Shown here in pieces: positions 9,704 through 21,556 of a stretch of 64,000 nt of DNA. Position numbers and translations under genes: made by a program. Origin of the DNA: Morchella semilibera (lineage: Eukaryota; Ascomycota; Pezizomycetes; Pezizales; Morchellaceae); the NCBI GenBank assembly GCA_009192285.1, contig CM018604.1, positions 3,578,580-3,642,579 of the forward strand. The letters run 5' to 3'. A model generated the notes under the pieces. The model did not search any database, had not been told where the DNA came from, and worked only from the letters and a program-made list of their open reading frames with translations. The first letter of the stretch is position 1. The number at the start of each line of letters is the position of its first letter.

Positions 9704-9957
9704 TAGTTTGGTCATGTAATTAAATTAACAGTTCGCTCCTGGACATGTCAGCATCGGCTCCCAGCACCTGCGCGTCAACCCTAGTTTATAATTACATTAC
9801 TTGTAGAAAAGGTCAATGATTTGTATAGCATACATGTATGTTTATCGCATTTATTCGTCTCTGACACAGGACATTTAATTCTCCTTCTAGACCGAACAAA
9901 GTTCAAGTTCCATTAGGATTTCCACACTATCATGATCTAGCTAGCTGCCACAACCTA
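9704..9957. other. Intergenic, no feature seen
   Basis: 3' flank of the six-cysteine gene. No repeat or gene is supported. Confidence 0.4.
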
Positions 9958-10051
9958 TACTACGGGTATAGGGTAAGTCTGGCATGGCGACACTGGCCGT
10001 GGTTGCAGGTACAGCTCCCACTGCTGCCAGACTTACCCTACACCCGTAGTA
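9958..10051. mobile_element. MITE family A, copy 1 (94 bp, 27-bp inverted ends)
   Basis: The ends TACTACGGGTATAGGGTAAG and its inverse (ending CACCCGTAGTA) pair over 27 bp with one mismatch. The centre is 40 bp. TA at the outer edges fits a Tc1/mariner-type TA target. A second copy is at 20283-20374. Confidence 0.7.
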
Positions 10052-10117
10052 CATGCAGAGATCCTAAGGCTTGTATAACATAGACAACTTTCTATCTCTA
10101 GCTAGAGAGAGTACATC

Positions 10118-10174
10118 CTAGTCTCGTACCCATCCCCTACGGACAGCTTTTAGCAGTGCTGGGAATGAGCCTAA
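10118..10174. mobile_element. MITE family B, copy 1 (short)
   Basis: CTAGTCTCGTACCCATCCCC at the left and GGGAATGAGCCTAA at the right form imperfect inverted ends. Related copies lie at 11145-11269 and 19018-19080. Confidence 0.5.
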
Positions 10175-10193
10175 GTACATCCATACCAGGTTT

Positions 10194-10593
10194 TATGGAG
10201 CGGTAAATGTGTCAAAAGTATATAGTTTTACCATTAACGATAGTAAACTATAAATTATTTTACCACCCGTGGTGGAAATAACACCATCATTTTACCCTAT
10301 AATGTCACCTTTTATGGTAAAATCACAGACCTTTTATCCAAAAGGGGCTATTTAATGCTAATAAACGAGTCCTATTGCCCACTGGTGGGGAATATCACCG
10401 CTGGTGGCAGGGATTTTACCACCCGTGGGAAACCTTCGTAAGTGCTGACACCAACGATTAATTTAGCTAGCATTTCCTGGCATATGGACTGGAATTCAGC
10501 ATTTATACGTATACTGGCACAAGGATTGATCATGAGATTCAGTGCTTATACCCCCGTTGGTAAAACGACTTTTGACACATTTACTGCTCCATA
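10194..10593. mobile_element. MITE family C, copy 1 (400 bp)
   Basis: The ends TATGGAGCGGTAAATGTGTC and its inverse (ACTTTTGACACATTTACTGC then TCCATA) match over 26 bp with one mismatch, with TA at each edge. The inside has short motifs of the type CCACCCGTGG / CACTGGTGGG and no open frame. A diverged copy in the opposite orientation is at 30524-30840. Confidence 0.75.
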
Positions 10594-11144
10594 GACATGA
10601 TTGGATGGTCCCGGGGTTTCGTTTCACTCTTTCAAAGTGGTAAAAGGCCAGGAGGTATACAATTACAACGGTAACTGCATGTATATTATATAACTGAGGA
10701 AACCCAAAGTCTTATTTTCACAAAAACACGTTCATACTGATCATGTGTACATTTATATACTTGTAAAAACATGTCATTAGATTCACCGGGCCGCGTCGTG
10801 ATTTATTTCTTGCCTCGACTGTAATCGATCAGCTTGTATCGAGCTCGGGAGTGAGGCTTTAAGCTTAAATTATAAGTATGGTGGGTTTCCACAAGTAAGC
10901 GAACATTCACCTTGCAACCAAAATTTGTATGGAAATGCAACTTCAAAGACGTATTTCTCCACAAGCACAAGGAGATGGAGCAAAAGAACCTCAAATATAG
11001 ATTCTCCAGCTGTGATAGTACCTACGACTAAAATGTCAGCTCGAGAGTGCGACTTTGAAATTTTGATGTTGTTTGGTGGTTTGTATGGTTACTACCCTCA
11101 TGTTCAACTACTTGTGGCACCGTGCAATACATGTACTATGTTCC
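10594..11144. other. Intergenic, no convincing gene
   Basis: A 123-aa frame at 10925-11296 and a 63-aa frame on the minus strand have no recognisable content and partly overlap a MITE, so neither is called. Confidence 0.4.
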
Positions 11145-11269
11145 CTAGTCTCGTGCCCATCCCCTATTTTGGTGTGGTTGGAGATGTCGTATTTTATGTA
11201 TTAGTATTTTATGTAGTCCACACCAGTAGGCACATAAAGAAATACCGGTTGGGTCTGGGAATGAGACTA
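11145..11269. mobile_element. MITE family B, copy 2
   Basis: Left end CTAGTCTCGTGCCCATCCCC and right end GGGTCTGGGAATGAGACTA. It is longer inside than copies 1 and 3. Confidence 0.45.
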
Positions 11270-12435
11270 TATGTACCCCATATACACATATTGTAATAGC
11301 CCGTAACTAACGTCCGCCACGAACCCGCGTCACACACCTGAAGCAAAGGGCCACGTAGACAATCGGTTGTGTTGCTTAGATGCCATGATCTGAGCGACGT
11401 TATCAAATGTTTATTCTATCTATTTCCATTTCTCTTACTCAGTACTGGACGACTTCCCGTGGAACCAAGATTTTCTGGCCAGTGTGCAAAGGCCCACAAA
11501 CAACCAATCATATTACTTGTTAAGTTTCTGAAGTTCAGAAATCTGAACCGACCCCTCCCGCTCTGCTCAGGTCCAGATCCCGGAACCTAAACCCCCACGG
11601 AAAGCCATCCAATGAATGATAGGGAAAGCTGCAGTAATCCATCTCTTCTCCGCATAGCTAAAACATGCCTATCGCCCTACTTTCACGTTTTAACTCGGGT
11701 TATTGATATCGGGAGACTAGGGGATCTACAGGGACTTCCACTAATGGAGACCCTTTCAACGCCAATTACAACCTCCGCGATATAACCAAAAAGCAATATC
11801 TCAAGACCGGAACCAAGCAGACGCACACCCATAATCACTAGACACAAACCATTATCGCAATAGTCGCAGCCGCAACACATCCTTCCTGGAACCTGAACTG
11901 AGCCTTAAAACAAAGGATTGGTCCCGAGGGCAGAATCAAACATACGAGGCCGACATGACTAACCCCTCTATCATACTAATTCATTGCCAAATCTGTGCAG
12001 TGTATTGGGGTAAACTCGAGATTTATAATATCATGATCAATAAGATGAAGCTAATATTATCCAGATATACACACTCACCCACCTACAACCTACTAATTTA
12101 AATTTTAACTACCGCTATATCAGGCTGTCGAAACGCGGTCCGCAAGGGTTATGGAACCAGGGGGATGGTTATCTAGATGCCTAGCTTTACCACCCAGGAG
12201 GGGAGGAAGAGGATCATTGGGCTTCCCCGCTCGGCTCGAGCTCCCCAAGACTTCGACATCAAGTTACAACGCTAAGGTTCCGAAAATCCCAAGAAGCGAG
12301 TTCATGAGGAAAGAGCATACACATCTCCAACACTGTGGTAGTTTAAAAATATATTGGTCCAACTATATTTAACTTACATGGTTTATTTTAAACGCTACCC
12401 CAACCTTGATGGGATTATATACCTCTCCCTCGGGG
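11270..12435. other. Intergenic, no gene supported
   Basis: Short frames such as the 73-aa one at 12151-12372 show no family features. The region holds unclassified, probably transposon-derived sequence. Confidence 0.35.
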
Positions 12436-12702
12436 ACCACGGGGAGCAAAATGAATGATGAGTCTCGAGATAATGAGCGCGTCGGGAAAGGATTGATTTG
12501 TTTGATTGCTTTGGTGGTAGTTTGGTCGGATCTGTTGTTAGTTGTTTGTTTTTGCTTGAGTTGTTGAAATTTTGGCGGTAGCAGTGTGTAGGGAGGGAAA
12601 CTACATCTACTCTGGGAAGAGGGAGGAGATGGTTGCCATAGCCCAAGGGCTGCATGCATGTATGAAGTATAAATAAATAAATAAATAACCACCGGGAGCA
12701 AA
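12436..12702 (+). mobile_element. 5'-truncated LINE, copy 1, with 15-bp target duplication
   Basis: The body 12451-12687 is flanked by ACCACGGGGAGCAAA (12436-12450) and ACCACCGGGAGCAAA (12688-12702), with one mismatch. The body carries 'atgatgagtctcgagataat', then a T-rich segment, then 'ggttgccatagcc' and 'gggctgcatgcatgtatgaa', and ends in an AAAT repeat. It shares the 3' end with the copies at 31608-31997 and 63062-63273. The poly-simple tail and variable target duplication are signs of target-primed reverse transcription. Confidence 0.75.
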
Positions 12703-13746
12703 GATTTACGGCAATCACAAAATATCACTCGCGTGTGTGTGCCAAGACATTATATTCTTATATGTACCCCTACATTCGCCTTGTAGATTATGTAGAGACA
12801 GGGTCATTCCTAAGAGCATAATATGAATTCACAACTGAAAATCTGACTACAGAAGCCGTATAAGGTATATTATCAGCTCATTGATTTCAATTGCATACAC
12901 CCGATCTTTGGCTGGTTGATCTTCACCTAAACTACTTGGTGGTACTTACATTCCCGAAATTTCTTGTTGCAGGTCCTGTGATATTTCCCCAGGAAATATC
13001 ACAATAAAGTTGATGTCAAAGGATATTAAATGAACTCTATGACCTACCCAAGAGCTATGTGCAGGGGCAAGCCTATGCCGCTGTATCACTTTCGGGACCC
13101 CCGATACTTACAAGTGTAATATGGCCTCTGGCCTTCAATTTCCAGGCTTTCGGCCTTTCTCCCTACTTGTTCCCTTCCAAACAGCCGAAGGGAGCTTCCC
13201 ACAAGTATACTCATGTATACGTAGCCAAATGTCAACAGAAACACTCTAGTCATAACTACATTAATGTTTTGATGCTTTAGTGGAGGCTGGTAGGGCGTTA
13301 GTACCAGATAACTCAGCTCGCCCAAATTTCTTACCTCAAGGCAAGTGACCTTTAACCTAACGTTAATCCTTCTCCTCCCCCCCCCCTTCCTCCTCCATAA
13401 TGTATCGAGCTATTTTATTGGACAGAGTCGATTTCTCCGACTAATTAAAGTAGAGGGGTGGCCTATAGGGGTACGTGTTCGATTGAGCTTAACAGACTGA
13501 CTTGGCCCATTGTATTGTATGTATACCATATACACAAAGAATTTTCTTGGTGAAAATATAAAGAGACTCCCCCGAAACCCAGCGGCCTGAGCACCGATAC
13601 ACCATATTATACAGTACTGATAGGCTAAACCCAGACATCTCTCAATTCGTAAATAGAGGAATTTTCAATTTGATCTTAGTTACACATGCAGGACAAAAAG
13701 AAAGTTGCGCCTATAGGCTTAAGCTTCGTACCCTCTATCTTCGACA
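12703..13746. other. Intergenic, 3' side of the C2H2-like gene
   Basis: It contains a GC-rich imperfect hairpin around 13120-13190 (ggcctctggcc / aggctttcggcc) and a C-run at 13379-13386. No gene is seen. Confidence 0.4.
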
Positions 13747-14851
13747 TCAAATCTGTTCTTCATCAGAACCCGCCGTCCGCACCTTACTGCGCATTGCTCT
13801 AATCTTCTGGCTATTTTCACGATCAAACTTTGGAATCTTCTGATTATGGCACCCCCTGAGGTGGGTGAGGAGGTTACCTCTTCTTTCAAACCCACGACAG
13901 CCAAGACGACCTTTATGGCAATCCTCAAAACAATCAAAACGGAGGCTGGTATTTCTCTTTCCACGATAGCCTCGTAACATGAGAAAGTTATAGTTCTGAC
14001 CAGTACGGGACGATCCAGTATGGGGACGGTTTAGGCCGACTGGAGCTAGGCGACTAGAATACTTTTCGTCGGCAGTGACCTGAGGCCTATGGGAACCTCC
14101 AACAGACACTTCCTTTACCTCGCCGGACCTGAATGTTTGTGAGGCTGGTGGATCAATGCGACGATTGAGTTGATCATATCCGTCCACCAACATAGGGTCC
14201 CGGGGAGGGCCGGTGAACTCAAACTTTGATCCCTGAGATAACGATATATCGCTGGCTTTATTAGTGCTTGGCTTACTCGAAATATGCTGGTCTTGGAATC
14301 AAGTTTACCTGCCACCCCCAGAGACATCTGAGTATAGATACTCCTCATACCTTTCTACTCGCTGCTCGCTCTGTTCGTGGCATCTATCGGAAACATTTGT
14401 ACATGCTGTCGAGTGGAGTGGTGAGAGTCGGGGAGTTGTAGGAGGGTGTTCTCCTGAAGACAAAGGCCCTGATCCACGGAAGCTGCTCACTTATGAGCTA
14501 TATTATTAATAAACTGAGAAACATCGGTGCTTACCTGGGGGTATCCGCGGAGACTTGGAGGTATTCCAGAGATTTTGAAGGACTCTGGGGCCCTCCGGCC
14601 ATGGATATCTGGTGGCAGCTTGATGACTTCCCTGAGGTACAAACTACCATGTTCTCATAGAAACGGAAGTTTTGTAGGCCAAGACTATAGGGAGGACTGG
14701 CAAAGATAGGGTGCATATCAGACTCGATGGTAGAAGAGCTCATCGTGTTGAGTGTGTGATGATGAGAGAGCAGGCCGGACGCGGGATGTCTGTTCAAATA
14801 TAAGGAATGGCTCCCTTTCATGAACGACTGAGTTTCGATCTTCCGCCTCAA
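13747..14851 (-). CDS. C2H2-like zinc-finger protein, four exons
   Basis: Exons 14851-14535, 14485-14309, 14232-14119 and 14053-13747 are joined by three phase-2 GT..AG introns (49, 76 and 65 nt) and give a 304-aa protein. The donors are GTAAGC, GTAAAC and GTAAAG. The first 230 residues are Ser/Pro/His-rich and look disordered. Near the C-terminus CFEDCHKGRLGCRGFERRGNL and LLTHLRGCHNQ read as a fungal C2H2 finger (C-x6-C-x11-H-x4-H) with an expanded first loop and an aromatic F in the usual place. Such proteins usually bind DNA and regulate transcription; the targets are unknown. The second and third acceptors were chosen because they alone keep the frame, so the exon edges are a prediction. 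A probable relative is at 36316-37444. Confidence 0.55.
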
Positions 14852-17251
14852 GACGACATGGGGACACTATCACGTCCTTTTTAGACTTGGCACCAAATTC
14901 CAGCCTCTTGTATGTTCCGGCGATATTGTGGCGAATCCCTTTCCGTTGGACCTCTGAACAAATTTTGGACTCAGCCCTAATCGAAAGATTCTACCCTAGA
15001 CTTCTTTACCCATGTCGCTGCAAGATTTCGAAGACTTAAAGCCTCGTGGCTTAAACTCAGCGATCTATATCACTTCTCAAGAAGTGGTATACCGATTTAG
15101 CTGTACCACAGCTGGAAGGACTTTAACCCACCCGACGTGATTCGCTGTGATGGGGAAGGGACTCGGCGGATGGATAGTACAATCCTGAATTGCTGGCTGT
15201 GAGTGCCAGTGATGACGTAAGTAATAGTAGTGAGGTAAGGAATAAAACGGCCTCTGCCCGGGCTTGTCGGCTGCATCCGAAGCCGGCACCACCACATGTA
15301 AGTTAGCAAACTAGTCAACTTATAGATAGATATAAGAAAACTTGCTCTGTTCGCCACCCCACCTCGTCCTTTGTTCTACTGAACTGTGATAGAAAGATGT
15401 AGATATATTGTAGATTTTAGGACTCTACCCCTTAGTAAACTTTAGTGATTACATAAGAGTATCGCTAAATATGTTGCGATTTAACAACTGTCTTCACATA
15501 TATTCTGCACCGAACCTGCAAGATCAACCTTCAAAGAATTTATCCGGTCTCGACTCATTCCAGAGGCAGTGCATCTCAGCTTTGCTATATGGCACTGAGA
15601 ATGCATGGTTGGTTTATTCATTAAGTATATGCGACTGTGCTTTTGGGGCGAGTTAGTACTCGATGCTGAGGATTGGTAGACTACATGTAGATAAGATACG
15701 GGGACTGCATTGCCTTTGATACATGTGATATCTTACTCGCCGCCTTCGATGTGACGCCCTAGGCTCGATGCTGGCGTTTAATAATGGACTTAGTTCGTCG
15801 TAAAAAGGACGGTTGATACGTGTTCAACTGCAGCACCTCGTAAGTTTCTTCGTAGTTCTTCGATTGGGTGAAATCTGTGGTTGGAGTGCCGTTACAACCT
15901 GCAAGACGGATGCCAAGATACGTTATAAGAAAAACGATCGGCTTCGGATCGGTCCTGGCTTGGCTATCGCCGCCATCGGTACACAATTCGGGTTTGACGC
16001 TCGGGCTTGGCGCTCCGGTTCGATCCAGCTACGCAGTTGCCTACCTCCCCCCAAATCAGTCTATTGTAAAGATACCCGTCAAGCGTAAAGGTTAGTTGTG
16101 AGGTTCCGTTTACTAAAGTTCAGGTAGTACCAAAGGGGGGGGGTGCAACACCTACCGTATCCATGCCAAACGGTACCGAGACTTACCGCTTTTTAGGATC
16201 ACGACAAAGCTTGGTGCGTAGTCGCTGGGTAAGACCTTTTACAACCACTCAGAGGGTCTCCAGGACTTCGAGACTTCGTGGCAAACTGTGCATGGAGAAG
16301 AAATTTGGTGTATCTGCCCCCAGTGCCTGGCCAGCAAAGCATTAAAGATAAAATGGTAGATTCTTGATGACAGTTTCTGAGGTGATTCCCTGTGGATTTC
16401 TGATTTGATCAGTTGTTGGCTTTTGAGAAAAGGAACGGTCAACATGCATGAAATACAATTTTGAAAAAAATACCTCTACAGTGACTCTCGATCTAAGGAT
16501 ACTCGATATAGTGATATCCTCGTTTTCAGGGTACAGTTTGCCGGTCTGCAAGTGCCATTTTCTTAGCGTCCTCTCACTATATGGATACTTTTGGTCCTAA
16601 CCATATGCTTATAGCGGGAGTGTAATGTAGCTCATAAAGCCGATGTATGCTAGGTCATTACCCCCAGTTAAGGTATGGAAGGGCCTCCTTGAATATCTGT
16701 GCCTTTTATACAAAGCCAGAGTTAACCTGAATAATATAGCATATGACAAGAGGTTGTGGATTGGTATTGCGATGAGGTATTTGGATTTTGACGTCGTAAC
16801 AAGTGTTTTCCGGTAGCGTGATACAATCTGTCGGTGTTAGTCAAATATCAAGATCATTAGAAAGGATGAAAACAAACTTACAGTGTAATTAATGTTCCAG
16901 GTCCAACCCCCCAGAGAAATGGCCACGAATTACCTGAACATAGGAACCTCAAACTACCACGGTGAGTTCTCCCGGAGTCGTTCGTCAGTCCAAGCCCGTT
17001 GGAGCGGAAAGGAAAAGCGCACACGCACCGGAGCACAGCAGCTCTATATATATGTAGCTCATTTGGAGGCTAGGTCGTGCGACGGAACAGGTAACGGCAA
17101 CCCAACCATCTGTATCCCTGTTGATAACTGTACCTACAGTGGACACCCAAAAGAGAAATTACCTGAAGTGTGAAAGTATACGTAATCCTGCCTCTAGGGG
17201 CGGACCAATTTTCATAACTCAAACTTTGGGCTACCCACACCAAAAACCAGA
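14852..17251. other. Intergenic, no gene supported
   Basis: The upstream side of the C2H2-like gene, then 2 kb of sequence with only short, family-less frames (for example 15813-16088 and 16892-17173). A G-run lies at 16133-16142. No repeat could be delimited. Confidence 0.35.
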
Positions 17252-17273
17252 GGTTGGTTGCCAGCAACCAACC
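17252..17273. repeat. 22-bp perfect hairpin next to a MITE
   Basis: GGTTGGTTG-CCAG-CAACCAACC, eight bases before MITE D. Confidence 0.7.
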
Positions 17274-17280
17274 AAACGAT

Positions 17281-17412
17281 GTACTCGCAACTTCATAGCG
17301 TTTCTGAACGCGACCGCTATTACATGCCATATAAAAAATGTAGTCTTGGCGGTTTTTTTTTGGGTGCACGCAATATTAGTCGTGTTCAAGAACGCTATGA
17401 GGTTGCGAGTAC
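17281..17412. mobile_element. MITE family D (132 bp, 34-bp inverted ends)
   Basis: Left end GTACTCGCAACTTCATAGCG and onward; right end is its inverse, finishing CTATGAGGTTGCGAGTAC. The ends pair over 34 bp with about four mismatches. The interior is 64 bp and AT-rich, with a T-run. AT flanks both sides. Confidence 0.7.
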
Positions 17413-17775
17413 ATACTTGCATTATGCATGTAGCAAATCGTGCACTGACGTCATGACAATCATAGCCCTAGCCATAAATAAACGATAATATGCAGGATAA
17501 TGGGGAACGTTTTGATCACAGAAGTCACCTGGCGTGGAACTTTTACACCCAGGTCAAGGTGCAGGGCCAATTTTGAAATGGAGTGGTGACTACTTGTACA
17601 TGTACCTACATGTAAATACCTCTATCTTGAACATCGAGGCCAACGTCCTAGACACGCCTAGACACGCCGCCGCCGCGTAAAAGATACTTACGACACCTCG
17701 TAAAGCGGCGCAGTGCCGAACCTGTTTAATATAAATGTGACTGGCTGACTTCTAGATTTGGCTGGCTGGACTTAA

Positions 17776-17847
17776 TACTGTATTCCAGTCATTACGGTAT
17801 TCTACTTACGGTACTGGTTAAACCAGTATCCTTGACTGAATACCGTA
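17776..17847. mobile_element. Short hairpin element (72 bp)
   Basis: The outer ends TACTGTATTCCAGTCA and TGACTGAATACCGTA are inverted. An inner stem, TACTGGTT/AACCAGTA, lies near the centre. It is probably a small MITE sharing the TACGGTATTC motif with family G. Confidence 0.5.
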
Positions 17848-18341
17848 GCCCCACGGTTACATTTTTACCCCCATTTCCGAGACTGTAATTATATGTACTC
17901 GGGTGTGAACCAAAGTGATCAGAACTCTTTGAGAATATGTGGGTGCGACAGGCTGGGGCCAATAAGACCTGCCAAGAATTCTTATCTTGAATGGGGGAAA
18001 AAAGTCATCAGAACTTTTCCAAGATCCTCATCAAAAAATCCAAAAAAAATCCAAAAATATATTTAAAATATTGTATCTATCAGTACCTTCTCTATATGCT
18101 ATTTGGATACAAATTTGGCTGTGTAGAGAAAACTTTCAGGAGGCAGCAGTAAAATTGAGGACCAAGTTCTGGGCTCTGAAGTTTCCTGGGGCACACGGTT
18201 CAGGGTGGGGCCAACTTGGCACTCCAGGCCAACCAGACCAACCAGGAGCAGTTCTGATCACTTACCCTCAACACCCGGTACATAGAGTAGTCAAGTGTTA
18301 AGTGCCGCTAAAATATGAGATGAGCTGGCTACATGTAGGTA

Positions 18342-18469
18342 TACCGTAGTATTTGGGAAAATTCGTTGCGCTGCAGCAGGGGTCTTCTCTACCAAATCTG
18401 TCTAAATACTGCCTCTGGTTGGCTCATACCCCTGCTGCAGCGCAACGAATTTTCTCAAATACTACGGTA
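18342..18469. mobile_element. MITE family E (128 bp, 42-bp inverted ends, TA-flanked)
   Basis: Left end TACCGTAGTATTTGGGAAAA then TTCGTTGCGCTGCAGCAGGG; the right arm 18428-18469 is its reverse complement with a single mismatch. Its 44-bp centre includes 'aaatactgcctctggttgg', which recurs as a fragment at 19778-19822. The near-perfect arms suggest recent movement. Confidence 0.8.
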
Positions 18470-19017
18470 CTCGTTGACCTCCCACGCGACCGATCGAAAG
18501 TCTCCCACGCGAGCAGCCGCCGCATTAGAGCGATTTGGCCAACAGCCTCTTTTAGTTCAGGGCGGTAGTTTTTGATGTGAAAATCCAAACTTCGCAGCAC
18601 TAATTGAGGCTAAGACATACATTTAGTTTCTTGGGCAAGAACGCACCCCTAGCCCTGCATACATGTATCTTTCCCAAAATTACGACCTCCTACAGGATCT
18701 GATATCTGATGTAGAAATTAACGTGGTGAGTACAGTGTTTCACCATCTCTTGACGAATACAACAGAGGGAGTAGGGGCGACTTTGACAACCCTGTACACA
18801 CCACTTCAACCAATTCTCTCATTGGCCCTAGGAAGCAAACATTGAAGACCCTCACCTTGAACTCGACTCTATGCCCGTCAGAGCCATTTATACTACACTG
18901 AACTGGCGTGAACAGGCTTGACAACGTCGCCCTCCAAGCCTTCCCGCACCATAGATGTACTCCAGTGTCAAGGGTAAGTTTGCTACGTTCTACTGTGTGA
19001 GAGCCCTAGCCCACAAA
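18470..19017. other. Intergenic, no gene supported
   Basis: Short frames only. No repeat could be delimited. Confidence 0.35.
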
Positions 19018-19080
19018 CCTAGTCTCGTACCCATCCCCTACGAGCAGTGCCAGCGGTAGGAGGGCTGGGTACGAGCCTAC
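19018..19080. mobile_element. MITE family B, copy 3
   Basis: CCTAGTCTCGTACCCATCCC at the left and GGGCTGGGTACGAGCCTA at the right. The outer 14 bases pair with one mismatch. Confidence 0.55.
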
Positions 19081-19777
19081 CCACAAACCCACATATTATA
19101 TTACCTGAAACCTTTACAGGTTATCGGACGCTCCCTAAGTGCGTAATGATAGGTTACTCACACTACATGTATGTCCACGTTGCCTATGTAGAAAGTGATT
19201 AACTAATATAAAGTATTTCACAAGTAATTTCAAGACGGAAATTTCTCATACGCTCCTAAGCGAGGTGCGCAGTACCAGGTAAAAGATTCCACCTCGGCGC
19301 CGATCCTTAGCTCTATTTCTACCACTAATATCTATCGCCCTTATCCTTGTATGTGTCAGAACTGGCAGCCATTGTGGGCACCTGAAACACAGCGGAGCTC
19401 CGGGCAGTTTCGAATGAACTATTCTACCCGAATATGCAAGGACTGAGAATGCATTCTTCGTCAGCTGTTTGGATCAACGTTAATTATTGTAGATATCCGA
19501 TTAATTCAATAGTGTTGTTGCCCTTTATCACACCAAAAAAACAGCACTTTGAGTGAATGGTAAGAGTCCTATTGACCCTCTTTTTTAGGCCCACCGCTGT
19601 ACTTGTTACCTGTTGCGAGTACACCAGCACACACCCAATTATGCGACTACATGTTTACATATATAGTAAGGGACGCCTAGAACATGACGATTGTGAAACT
19701 CCGTCGGACTAAGATGAGTAGGTGCATGTACTATGCATATTACGGCTCATTTTCCGCACGAATACCCATATTGACGC

Positions 19778-19822
19778 GCAAATACTGCCTCTGGTTGGTC
19801 AATATCCCTGCTACGGTCGAGA
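19778..19822. mobile_element. Fragment of MITE family E
   Basis: It holds the family-E central sequence 'aaatactgcctctggttgg' followed by a diverged 'ccctgct' arm. The outer ends are missing. Confidence 0.4.
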
Positions 19823-20282
19823 TTTGGTGGTACTGGCCATTAGAACCTTAACTCATTGGTATCGTTACTCCCAAGAATCGGGAAGATAAAGTATGGCCCT
19901 ATTAGACCGCAGACCGGGAACCTCCGGTGGAGCCAGAATTGTTTTGGGTGTTGTGATTAAGGATTTATTAGAGGCTAAGGTTATTGAGCGGCATATGGCT
20001 CACAACTACTATCGTGATTTGTTCTATGCCCAAAATTGAGCTGTCATTATATCCCAGATTCCTAGGCCTCGTGAGAAACAAATTGGTGATGATGGGGGCA
20101 TGAAACATGACTGACCCCTCGACCAATAAAACGGCAGGTATCCACCCTTATTCTTATTGAGTGAGCTTGGAGTATATCTCACCAAATCGGGACCTTATTA
20201 AATAACATTAGCATCGTTCTTAGATTTGCCATTAGAAGGGTACGTACATAACACTAAATTCCCTATAGAAGATACTTGTAGC

Positions 20283-20374
20283 ACTACGGGTGTAGGGGTA
20301 ATTAAGTCTGTAGACACCTACTACTGTTGCAACCACAAGCACTGTCTACAGACTTACCCCTACACACCCGTAGT
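20283..20374. mobile_element. MITE family A, copy 2 (92 bp)
   Basis: ACTACGGGTGTAGGGGTAAT at the left and the inverse CTACACACCCGTAGT at the right, with an inner stem AAGTCTGTAGAC / GTCTACAGACTT. The ends are those of copy 1, but the centre differs. Confidence 0.65.
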
Positions 20375-21029
20375 ACAGCCTCTAAGTTTACCCCCTCCAG
20401 CATGTATCGGTAAGTCCCGAATAAGAGCCTGGGTTGAACGCAAAAGTAAGCAAGCAACCAGGCAGACGACCCAAATTTGGCCTTTGGACCCGGCCTGCTC
20501 TTTTGAGAGCCAACGGTAGGTGATGGAAGACTCATTCGGCGGAAGTGCAGACAGCGAAATTTAACACGTTTCGTACAGATCGCACTGCCACCACTATGAG
20601 GTATATGCATCTATCGGCCGCTGAGCAATGGCCTTCTTATAGCACTATCATTAGCGTAAGTAATACATACGTGATGCATCTCCCGCGGGAATGTTTGCCT
20701 ACGTATACCAGCCTACTCGAAGAATATCGATATAAACTCACGGTCACGTGCACACTCTCTGTCTCCCCAAAATTATAAAATGTAGTAGATATCGACCCGG
20801 AAACTCTAATCCGGGCCTATAATGACAAGTATCATCAAGGCCGTGAAACCAGAGATACAAATATGAATATGTATTTAACTTCGACCTCCGAGTAATCACA
20901 CACCATCACTCGCGACATTATCTGATGCCAAGTATTAATACCATACCACACCTGGTTAGCTCGGATTCACCCCAGTAGGCTCGCGGGAAGTGCCAACTGC
21001 ATGTGTATACTTGTATACAGTATGAAAAA
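20375..21029. other. Intergenic, no gene supported
   Basis: Short frames only (for example 97 aa at 20226-20519, which overlaps the MITE). A segment near 20420-20510 resembles 38270-38420 (a 'gggttgaacgcaaaag' type core), so both may be remains of one repeat. Confidence 0.3.
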
Positions 21030-21172
21030 ATGGGGTGAAATCACTACCATGGGACTACGGAATTTAATGACAAATACCGAATTAAACCGGCATTAGAGGA
21101 AGTGTACTGTACAAATACCGTATTCTTACCGCATTTCTAGCGTATCAACGGGAATACCGTAGTTAATACATG
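21030..21172. mobile_element. MITE family G, copy 1
   Basis: About 110 bp of it (from 'ggcattagaggaagtgtact' to 'cgtatcaacgggaataccgt') recur at 43340-43430 in the opposite orientation with roughly nine in ten bases the same by eye. The TACGGTATTC-type ends are inverted. Confidence 0.55.
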
Positions 21173-21479
21173 TAATTTAGAAGGGAATCTTGAGTCTATT
21201 ATGTACAAAGTTTCTGTAATACATGTATGATTGGTCGGGCACGACTGGGGTATTTGACTACATGTAAGCACGACACATGAGGATACCGAAACTCTACCAG
21301 AAGGTTCCATAAATGTATAAATGAGGGAACATAGAGGAAGAATACGGAGAGGCCCCCCGGGGGGGCACCCAAGGCTAAAAAAAAATAATTAAATCATAAA
21401 AATGCCGGCAACGGGGGACTTATGTGAATGAGTATCATCCCTCAAGAGCGTCGCTACCATGTTGGGCATTCTCATCACT

Positions 21480-21556
21480 GCTCCCACCAGGGTTTGAATC
21501 TGTATGTGGTCATATGACGAAGCCCAGTGTATTACCACTAGGCCACGCCACGATGC
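21480..21556 (-). repeat. tRNA-like sequence, probably a SINE head or tRNA relic
   Basis: Read on the minus strand, TGGCCTAGTGGTAATACACT fits a Pol III A box and GATTCAAACCC a diverged B box about 30 nt further on. The T-stem and acceptor stem do not pair well, so it is not a working tRNA. The surrounding GC-rich sequence and the T-run near 21380 could belong to a SINE body. Confidence 0.3.
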
